Positions 16,474 to 23,211 of a DNA stretch of 23,211 nt are shown piece by piece. The translations under genes were made by a program, and so were the position numbers. The stretch is from Sporisorium sorghi (taxonomy: Eukaryota > Basidiomycota > Ustilaginomycetes > Ustilaginales > Ustilaginaceae): NCBI GenBank assembly GCA_023212695.1, contig JALCCG010000049.1, forward strand, positions 79,087-102,297. The letters are read 5' to 3'. A model generated the notes under the pieces. It ran no database searches. It was not told the DNA's origin and saw nothing but the letters and a program-made list of their open reading frames with translations. Position 1 is the stretch's first letter. Each line of letters begins with the position of its first letter.

Positions 16474-18711
16474 CTAGACAAGGTCGTCCTGCACTTGGCT
16501 GGGTCGGAATGGCCAGCGGAAGGCTCTTTTGACCTTGGAGGCGTTGCGCGTCTGCTCTGCATCGACTTGACCTTGAAGCTCGGCACTGGTGCTACGATCG
16601 AGGGGCAAAAAGCCACTGCTGGAGCTAAAGTGAGGCAGCGAATCGGCGCTTGCATTTGCTCCGCTCGTGGGCCACTGCGTTGGGTTGAGACTAGCGCCAC
16701 GAAGGTCGGATTGCCATACGTCGAATGCGGACCAGGATCGGCGCCCATCCTCTTCGGTGGCAAGGGTAGGCTGGAAAGCCTGCTTGATGGCCTCAAAGTT
16801 GGATGCGTTCTGCAGAGAGGGGTTGACAATGCCCTGCGGAACGTTGGAGGCAGCGTTGGCGCGTCGGAAGGCATTACGCAGGACGCTGGTGCCGAGGTCG
16901 TCGTATGCATCGGAATGGGCGTTAGGCATGTGGTTGATGGGCAAGCTGTTAGGATCGGCGTCGAAAGGGCTTGGGGTGAAACGATTGGCAGCGAGAGCAC
17001 GCTCTTCCATGCGAGCCAAGCTGTCAACGAGTGGGTCCGGAGTGGCAGCCAGATGGGCATACATGGCATCGTGTGCGCCCATGTGAGCATAGTCCATGGT
17101 TGGATTCCACATGTAGGGCGACGAGGTGTCGATGTGAACTTGATCGCGGTGGTCGCCGTCGTGCGCATTACGAGTCATGACCTTTTCGAGCTGCAACTGA
17201 TCCTGGGCAGCTTGTACGTCGTTGCGGAGTCCATCAATTTCGGTGCGAAGCTTGTCAGCCTTGTCCTTGGCTTGAGCGATGAGGGACGAGAGCTCTTGTG
17301 AGCGTTGGAGACGCTTGTCGGCGTTGGCACTCTTTTTGGATGCGAGAGCGGCTCTGCGCTTATGAAACATTTCCACCTGATCCTTCCTTTGCTGAATGCT
17401 GGCCTGCTTGAGAGCGCGAGCAGCGTTGGCAGTCTTCAAACGCCTTTCGGCCTCGCGACGCATGCTTTCGACCTGCCTCTTACTGTCGTCCAAAGCTTTT
17501 GTTCTGGTCTTGATGTCGGAACGGAGCTTTTCCTCTTCCTTTTTCTTTGCGCGCACCTCCTCTAGATCGACCTCGAGCGCTTGGCATGCGCGGGTAGAGG
17601 CGTTTTTGACCTGAAGGAGCTGTTGCTCGAGCTCGACGATCTCGCTCTGCGATCTGGAGAGCAGCGCGGTGATGCTGAGACAGTCTTGAGTCTCGGCCTC
17701 GGAGGCATGGTCCTTCTTGGTGGTAGTGGAGGGTGATGAAGTCGGGGATGCGTTGCGATCGATGGGCTCGGTGCCGGATGGTTGACGAGACGCAGGATGT
17801 GATGCGGTCTGCTGTACGCTCGTGTTGGACGCTACTTGCATGGAAGGGCGTCGTGACTCGGGCGCAGGGTCGATGGAGCGCATTTCGATGATACCCCATT
17901 CTGGTTCGTCTGTCAAGTTTTCCTCGAGCTCCGGACGGCCAGGCTTTGTGTGATGCGAATGGCTGGAAGAAGCGGAAGGAGGTAGATCTGGAATAGCATA
18001 GCCGAGAATCCACCACTTGCCGAATGCGCCAATGAAGATGGAGGTGCAGTCGGTTGTTCCATCCGCCTTTGTAGATGTGCGTTCGCTCCGTCTGCTGGGG
18101 GTGTGTTGGTCCTGAGCGTTACGCACGGGGGTGCTTTGGGCGATGGTGACGATGGAAAGCAGATTGAGATCCTTGCGGTGGAAGGGAGGCGTGCGCAAAG
18201 AGAGAGCCACTTTGGAGCCAAAAGTGAGAGCAAAAGGACCTGACGAGTAGGGAGCGGAAGAGAGTAAAGAAGAAAAGGCGTTGGGATCCGATTTGCGCGC
18301 GGTTGAGTTGTCGGTGGAAGTAGAGTCGGCGCTATTGGCAGTGCTGCTCAGTTGGGATTCGGCGACATCCTGATCGTGGTTGAGAAGCCTTAGGCGCTCG
18401 CGAAAGACGAGGTCGGTGAGGAAGGGCTTGAAGGAGGCCTCACTGGGATTGGTCCAGAAGGCAAAGAGGAGGAGAATACCGACGAGCGTCCAAGCCCAGA
18501 GGAGAGCTTGAAGATCGTCGAGCTGGAGCATTGATCGAAAGATAGAGACGGGCGTGATGGGAAGAGGATGATCCCTGTGACGATGGAAGAGAGAGTGGAA
18601 AGCATTGGCGGGAGTGACGTTGATGTTGTTGGCAGAAGCTGATAGGGATTCATGTTGATGGCGGTCTAGCAGGAAGCCAAAGCCTCCGCGGATAGCGGCA
18701 CTCACGCCCAT
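16474..18711 (-). CDS. Unrecognised membrane-anchored coiled-coil protein
   Basis: An open frame of 745 codons that I cannot assign to a named family. One strong hydrophobic segment lies near residues 69-86 (LLWAWTLVGILLLFAFW), followed by TNPSEASFKPFLTDLVFRER. A compact region at about 160-240 (LTFGSKVALSL through GAFGKWWILGY) looks folded. Residues 241-340 are Ser/Pro/Thr-rich, and about 348-515 form a long charged heptad-type coiled coil. The C-terminal 230 residues are rich in Asn, Ser and Ala, with PFRPSQVQDDLV at the end. It is probably a single-pass membrane protein with a cytoplasmic coiled-coil tether. Met61 is a possible alternative start just before the membrane span. The codons right after the first ATG resemble a splice donor (GTGAGT), so the N-terminus is uncertain. 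Confidence 0.75.
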   Translation of the reverse strand: MGVSAAIRGGFGFLLDRHQHESLSASANNINVTPANAFHSLFHRHRDHPLPITPVSIFRSMLQLDDLQALLWAWTLVGILLLFAFWTNPSEASFKPFLTDLVFRERLRLLNHDQDVAESQLSSTANSADSTSTDNSTARKSDPNAFSSLLSSAPYSSGPFALTFGSKVALSLRTPPFHRKDLNLLSIVTIAQSTPVRNAQDQHTPSRRSERTSTKADGTTDCTSIFIGAFGKWWILGYAIPDLPPSASSSHSHHTKPGRPELEENLTDEPEWGIIEMRSIDPAPESRRPSMQVASNTSVQQTASHPASRQPSGTEPIDRNASPTSSPSTTTKKDHASEAETQDCLSITALLSRSQSEIVELEQQLLQVKNASTRACQALEVDLEEVRAKKKEEEKLRSDIKTRTKALDDSKRQVESMRREAERRLKTANAARALKQASIQQRKDQVEMFHKRRAALASKKSANADKRLQRSQELSSLIAQAKDKADKLRTEIDGLRNDVQAAQDQLQLEKVMTRNAHDGDHRDQVHIDTSSPYMWNPTMDYAHMGAHDAMYAHLAATPDPLVDSLARMEERALAANRFTPSPFDADPNSLPINHMPNAHSDAYDDLGTSVLRNAFRRANAASNVPQGIVNPSLQNASNFEAIKQAFQPTLATEEDGRRSWSAFDVWQSDLRGASLNPTQWPTSGANASADSLPHFSSSSGFLPLDRSTSAELQGQVDAEQTRNASKVKRAFRWPFRPSQVQDDLV

Positions 18712-20136
18712 ATCAAGATAGAGTGCGAGGATGGGAAGGGCGGGATGCTGAGTTGGTCATACGAGGCCGCAAATGAGTTCGAGGCTGACTGGCTGACGGG
18801 CTGGCTGGCTGGTACAGGTCCGAGTGCTGCTGCCGAAATACACAGCCACCGAGACCTGTCTGCTGAGTCGATCAGCAGCGGCGCAAATGTGCGAAGCTGC
18901 TCTGGAAGGGCGAGCGAATTGTGCGAAAAGGTGATGATGGTGAAGAGACGAGGGAGTCGCTCGTGACGGCTCATAGAATCCGACTCAGTCACAGTCCACA
19001 GTCACAGTCGCGGTCTGCCCTTCGATTTGCTTTTTCGGTAAGGCCGAGCGACAGAGAGCGGGAAAAATTTCAAGACCGAAAAGATCACAAGACAGAGACA
19101 GAGACAGTCATCCAAGGGCGGAAACAGCGCGAAGAAGAAGAATGCTCTCTATTTTTTTCTGCATTTTCACTTGCTACGACAGCAAGCAGACTCGAAAAAA
19201 TTCATGGGCCCAGTCCGGGCTGACTCCGAGCCCAAAGCTGTATCTTACTGACGACACCTCGCTTTGAAGCCGTGCTGTATCTTCCAGTCCGTGCGCCAGA
19301 GTCAGGGCGAGCAAGCGATCCATATCCACGTTGATATCTCGTAACCGCAATCAAGCGTGAGGGAACCAAGCGATCCAGTCGTTCGGTATCATCGCCAGCA
19401 AAGCAAAGATTGGTCCGTTTTGCCGAACGGGGATCAAGACGAGGCTTTCACAATTTTTCGTTCCTCATACATTGTTACATTATCGATAGTGACAGCTTGC
19501 TGCGAAAAAAAGTGGTGGATGGCTGAGCAACGATCGGGGCTTGCGCGCTTGTTGCAGATCACGATCTGGCAGAGCAGCAGCACTTTATGAACTGCGCGTG
19601 ACGGAAAAAATGAATGAGCGTGTCGCTCCGCGCATTCCAAGACGAGACGAGAAGGAGGAAATTGTGGAAAATCCAATTCTGATTTTTTTTGGGCGCTCGA
19701 CGAGTATTTGAAGACGACGCGTTTGGCGAGTTGCCCCTTCCCTCCTAATTTGTCGCTTCTCCTCTTCTTCTCAACAGACACGTCGGCAACAGAGAGTCCA
19801 GTCGAACATCAGAGTCGATTTCTTCTTCGCTTCCGCACGCACCCTCGATTTTGATTTTGGATTGGCTTGATCGAATCCATCCACTTCATCGTCATCACCA
19901 CCACCATCATCATCATCGGCTGCGCATCCATCCATCCATCCGCCCATCCATCCAACAAACTCGCCTCGATCATCCGTCATCATCACCAGCTATTCCGGCC
20001 ATCTCGACGTCGCAGATCCACGCGTCTGTCTACACACACACACTCACACCCATCCGCTACCCTTTCCTTCTGCGCAGCAGCAGATTCATCGCTTTAATAC
20101 CCCCACATCGCAGTCCGTTCACCCCCTCCACTCGCC
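18712..20136. promoter_or_regulatory. Divergent 1.4-kb promoter region between coiled-coil and BET genes
   Basis: This spacer lies between two divergent start codons. It contains short imperfect repeats: CTGGCTG-type near 18785-18815, CACAGTC-type near 18985-19012 and GAGACA-type near 19094-19108. A simple-repeat-rich leader lies immediately upstream of the BET gene. The last 300 bases are pyrimidine-rich, as in highly expressed fungal genes. No gene or RNA was recognised. Confidence 0.5.
19885..19953. repeat. CAT/CATC simple-sequence repeats upstream of the BET gene
   Basis: ATC/ACC trinucleotide units around 19887-19917 pass into CATC tetranucleotide units around 19924-19953, about 185-250 bp before the BET start codon. 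They probably lie in its 5' leader and are likely to be polymorphic. Confidence 0.85.
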
Positions 20137-22389
20137 ATGTCTGACGCTCACTTCACCAGCGTACCCGTCAACGGTCACGGCTTTGGTGCTCCTCCCTCCG
20201 ATGCCGCCCTTGCTCCTGTGCCAAAAGTGGAGAACAACTACGACTCGGCCACCAGCTTCCAGTCGACGACGCCGCTCAAGCCTGAATCCACCAGCGCGCC
20301 TCTCGTGCCACCTACCGCAGAACCCATCTCCAGCGTTGGCATTCAGCCAAGCACTCTCGTCTCGCATGAGCAGGCGCATTCTCAACACGCTTCCTCCGCC
20401 ACCCCATCCGCCCCGCAGCACTCCGAGCATGCACCCCTGCCATCCAAACCCTACGACGGCCCATTGGAATTGACGGCAGCCCAGCTCAAATTTGCACAGA
20501 GCACGCTCAAATCGCTCAAAAGCCGACGCGAGGCCATCGCCTTCCTCGCCCCCGTCGATCCCGTCGCACTCGGCATCCCTCAGTACCCGCAGATCATCAC
20601 CAACCCCATGGACTTTGGTACCATCGATGTCAAGCTCGCCCTCACCGCCCTTGTGCTCAAGCCCAACTCCAAGCCCGGTGACAAGGCAAAATCAGCGCCT
20701 CAGTGGGGTCTCGATCCTTCCAAGGACTTCTACCGCCGTATGGACGATTTCGAGAACGATGTCCGTCTCGTCTTTTACAACTGTGCCACCTTCAACGGGC
20801 CCGAGAGTCCGTACACCCAAAACGCGCGCGTCCTCGAGGCCGCCTTTAACAAGTACATGAAGGACGTACCCGCAGCCACGCCTCCTTCGGCTCAGGCTTC
20901 CGATTCCCCCGCCGCACGTGCACGTCGTCCCTCCAACCCCGTGCCCACCATCCGACGCTCCTCCTCCGACGTCGGTGGCAGACCAAAGAGGGAGATCCAC
21001 CCGCCTCCTCCCAAGGATCTTCCTTGGGCCAACGAACCTCAAAGCGCCTCTTCTTCCGAGATGCGCAAAGCTGCGCGCCGCAAGGCTGCCAAAAAGGGCG
21101 GTCTCTCGGCACGTGAACAGGCCCACTACGCCAAGGTCGCCCAGGACGAGCTGCGCTTCTGCACGCGCATCATTGATGATCTGCTCAAACCCACTTACTC
21201 GAATCTCGCCTGGGTGTTCTACGACCAGCCCACCATGGACTTTGATTGGGCCCCTGCCTACTTCCAGATAATCAAGAAGCCGATCGCTCTGCGCGATGTC
21301 CAGAAGAACATTCGCTCGGGCGGGTATGCCAACGCCCAGGAGTTCGACGCCGACATGCAGCTGCTCTTCCAGAACTGCTTTACCTTCAACCAGCCCGGCT
21401 CGGACGTTTACACGATGGGCGAGCAGCTCAAGACGGTGTACGAGGAAAAGATGGCGCGCAAACCCGCTCCGGCTCCTTTGCCCGACTACGAGGAGAGCGA
21501 CGTGGACGAGGACGAGGATGCCGACGAGGACGAGGACGACGTGGATCCCGCCTTCTTGGCGACACTGCAAAACCAAATCTCGCAACTCTCTTCTACCCTC
21601 GCAATGCTCGAGGGCGCCAAGAACCAGAATGCGGGCCTGATCGCCAACACCAAGGCCATGCTGGCATCGCTGCAGGAGAGCTACGCCAGCTCGGGAGGAT
21701 CCAAGAAGAGCAAGAGCAAGGGCGCTGGGTCCAAGAGGAAGGCTTCCGAGAGCGGTGGAGCCAACAACAAGAAGAAGAGCAAGGCCAAGGCGGCCAGCAG
21801 TCCGTCGGCGGCGGGTGGCGACTACGTTCCGGCCAAGAAGGCCAGGTCGACGGCTGCCAAGAAGAAGCCGGCGGCGTCTAGCAACAAGAAGGCGAGCACC
21901 AGCCGCCGAGACGACAACAGCGACGAAGACATTCGCACGGTGACGTACGAGCAGAAGGAGGAGCTGGCGGCCAAGATCACGGAGCTGTCCGAGGAGCGTC
22001 TGGACGGAGCGATCCGCATCATTAACGAGGACAAGCCGCCGAACCAGAACGACGAAGAGGAGATTGAGCTCGACATTGACGAGTTGTCGCCAAGGACGCT
22101 GTACAAGCTGTACAAATACGTGGTGCGACCCAAGAAGCCGGCGCCGGTGGCCAACAAGAACAGCAAATCGGCTCCGCTGGACGGACGAAAGCGCGGTACG
22201 GGAGGCATCAAGAAGAAGAACCTGGATGAAGGCGAGGAGGCCGAGAGGATTGCCCGACTGCAGCAGCAGTTGGAGCAGTTTGGCAATCCGGATGCGGTGG
22301 GAGCGGGTGGAGCGGTGGGAGGACACGACGATCTGGTGCACTCGGAGAGCTCGTCGGAGGAGAGCGGATCCGACTCGGATTCGGATTGA
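20137..22389 (+). CDS. BET-family double-bromodomain protein (Bdf1/BRD-like)
   Basis: An intronless frame of 750 codons. Order: a Ser/Pro-rich N-terminus; bromodomain 1 (about 110-243) with PQYPQIITNPMDFGTI and acetyl-lysine-binding Asn220 in CATFNGP; a basic linker; bromodomain 2 (about 335-440) with YFQIIKKPIALRDVQ and Asn418 in CFTFNQPGSDVY; an acidic stretch (453-470); a short coiled coil (about 473-515); a Lys/Ser/Ala-rich basic region; the NET domain (about 602-666, EQKEELAAKI through LSPRTLYKLYKYV); and an acidic Ser-rich tail. BET proteins read acetylated histones H3/H4 and recruit general transcription machinery (TFIID in yeast Bdf1). Bromodomain 1 has an insertion of about 20 residues after the ZA loop (about 168-195). 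The WPF shelf is replaced by IAF in domain 1 and WVF in domain 2, where the following PVD is absent. Confidence 0.95.
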   Translation: MSDAHFTSVPVNGHGFGAPPSDAALAPVPKVENNYDSATSFQSTTPLKPESTSAPLVPPTAEPISSVGIQPSTLVSHEQAHSQHASSATPSAPQHSEHAPLPSKPYDGPLELTAAQLKFAQSTLKSLKSRREAIAFLAPVDPVALGIPQYPQIITNPMDFGTIDVKLALTALVLKPNSKPGDKAKSAPQWGLDPSKDFYRRMDDFENDVRLVFYNCATFNGPESPYTQNARVLEAAFNKYMKDVPAATPPSAQASDSPAARARRPSNPVPTIRRSSSDVGGRPKREIHPPPPKDLPWANEPQSASSSEMRKAARRKAAKKGGLSAREQAHYAKVAQDELRFCTRIIDDLLKPTYSNLAWVFYDQPTMDFDWAPAYFQIIKKPIALRDVQKNIRSGGYANAQEFDADMQLLFQNCFTFNQPGSDVYTMGEQLKTVYEEKMARKPAPAPLPDYEESDVDEDEDADEDEDDVDPAFLATLQNQISQLSSTLAMLEGAKNQNAGLIANTKAMLASLQESYASSGGSKKSKSKGAGSKRKASESGGANNKKKSKAKAASSPSAAGGDYVPAKKARSTAAKKKPAASSNKKASTSRRDDNSDEDIRTVTYEQKEELAAKITELSEERLDGAIRIINEDKPPNQNDEEEIELDIDELSPRTLYKLYKYVVRPKKPAPVANKNSKSAPLDGRKRGTGGIKKKNLDEGEEAERIARLQQQLEQFGNPDAVGAGGAVGGHDDLVHSESSSEESGSDSDSD

Positions 22390-23083
22390 AGCGCGGCCAC
22401 GTTGCTGAGCGCCGAGTGCTGACCGTCGTTGCTAGGCCGAACACGTCAGGAGAATGGCCATTGTTGAAATGTGAGGCGCGAGCTTGGACCGCTGGTAAGG
22501 CTCGAGCGTCGGGAGACACGCAGGAGAGGGGCGAGCATGCGTTTTGTACTAGCGCGTGTGCAAATTGTAACACCAACATTATACTCAGACGAGCTGAACA
22601 GGGGGAGCATCGCTGCCCGCATTGAAAGCGGTGTGACCGTCCATCACTACGAGATGAGCCTTGTCGGTACACATGACGGGCAAGAACCTTACGACGAGTC
22701 TAACAATGAAGACGAAAATGTGACGGCGGGCTCGTCGAGGTCGACCAGCAACGGCCGTGTCGATCAGGTGCACGGCGGAACACAATCTGCAGCAGCAAGT
22801 CTGGACGAGTTGAGTCGAGAGCAGCAGGCGTTTCAGTCTGGGCGGAGAAGGCGAAACCTCGTCTGAGCTCGCTTAGCGACGTTTGGCCGGCAGCTGCAGA
22901 TTTCCCCTCTCCTCTCGCGCATCCTGCCAATTTGAACCAAAAGAAAAATCAGCCCCGCTCCCAAATGCAGCAGGCAGCTGCAGTTCGTGTAGCCTCGCTT
23001 GAGACCCTCTGAGAGCAGAGCAGATGTGATGCAGCCAGAGTTTTCCCATGTCTGCTCAGCTGACTTTCTTCGATAATGTGTAT

Positions 23084-23117
23084 CACATAGATGTGGAATT
23101 CACATAGGTGTGGAATT
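23084..23117. repeat. Tandem 17-bp direct repeat (two copies)
   Basis: Two abutting 17-bp units, 23084-23100 and 23101-23117, read CACATAG(A/G)TGTGGAATT and differ at one base. In each unit CACAT faces (A/G)TGTG around a 2-bp centre, giving a small palindromic core. They lie directly against the inverted repeat at 23118. Confidence 0.9.
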
Positions 23118-23162
23118 GAGGGGGACTTGCGAAATTTGGGCCAAAACAGGCAAGTCCCCCTC
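23118..23162. repeat. Perfect 13-bp inverted repeat with 19-bp spacer
   Basis: The left arm at 23118-23130 (GAGGGGGACTTGC) is the exact reverse complement of 23150-23162. The 19-bp spacer is AT-rich. It could form a hairpin in RNA or DNA, or mark the end of a repeat element cut by the window edge. No U-run follows the right arm. Confidence 0.9.
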
Positions 23163-23211
23163 CACTCACAAATTTTGAGGCAGCACAGCAGTCAAATCTT
23201 GAACGCCAATT

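Larger units (their letters stand above)
22390..23211. other. Right-edge intergenic region
   Basis: This holds the 3' end of the BET gene and unassigned sequence. A plus-strand frame of 131 codons (22471-22866) translates to a hydrophilic Ser/Asp/Glu-rich sequence ending RRRRNLV. It has no recognisable domain and only modest coding character, so it is not called as a gene. Beyond about 22900 the sequence is non-coding and ends in a repeat cluster. Confidence 0.45.

Noticed and set aside
20692..22341. 549-codon open frame on the minus strand opposite the BET gene
   Set aside because: It is an antisense shadow. The plus strand encodes two bromodomains and a NET domain, while the minus reading is Leu/Val/Arg-rich without recognisable motifs, an effect of strong third-position GC bias.
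1..23211. tRNA, rRNA, CRISPR arrays, riboswitches and complete transposons
   Set aside because: I scanned by eye for tRNA B-box-like motifs, regularly spaced repeats and transposase or reverse-transcriptase motifs and saw none; a dedicated search could still find short RNAs.

Overview
This window is nuclear DNA of a filamentous or yeast-like fungus. It is most probably a basidiomycete, and the overall look suggests a smut (Ustilaginales). That placement is an inference from gene families and style: compact genes, short GT-AG introns of about 75-135 bp with GTAAGT/GTGAGT donors, codon use favouring C or G at third positions, and low-complexity Ser/Pro/Asp/Glu-rich regulators. I could run no database search. 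No CRISPR array, rRNA, tRNA, complete transposon or bacterial-style operon was recognised.

Layout, left to right. A long intronless gene (593-3358, +) encodes an AT-hook nuclear protein with a cysteine-rich zf-4CXXC_R1 domain. A two-exon MAPEG-family membrane protein (3657-4244, -) converges on it. An R-SNARE of the synaptobrevin/Snc type (5006-5927, +) is rebuilt here from six exons, one only 12 nt long. Ferrochelatase (6561-7847, +), the last enzyme of haem synthesis, keeps the four cysteines of a [2Fe-2S] cluster. A UBE2W-like ubiquitin E2 (7995-8614, -, three exons) and a HECT ubiquitin ligase (9255-11021, +) are divergent and share a 640-bp promoter region. The HECT protein matches only the C-terminus of giant Tom1/HUWE1 ligases. 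Its stop codon lies 3 bp from that of a convergent fructosamine/ketosamine-3-kinase (11025-12393, -), rebuilt here from five exons including an 8-nt microexon.

A gene-poor stretch follows (12394-14821), with a visibly AT-richer core. Next is a short-chain dehydrogenase (14822-15730, +) that is intact except for one in-frame TAG at codon 101. After a 740-bp spacer come a large orphan membrane/coiled-coil protein (16474-18711, -) and, divergent from it, a BET double-bromodomain protein (20137-22389, +). The right edge holds a tandem 17-bp repeat next to a perfect 13-bp inverted repeat, which may be the end of a repeat element.

The genes are mostly unrelated housekeeping functions: chromatin reading, ubiquitin transfer, membrane fusion, haem synthesis and protein deglycation. 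The best local functional link is the E2/E3 head-to-head pair. The observations most worth a second look are the two microexons, the stand-alone Tom1-type HECT module, the single-stop SDR, and the inverted repeat at the right end.
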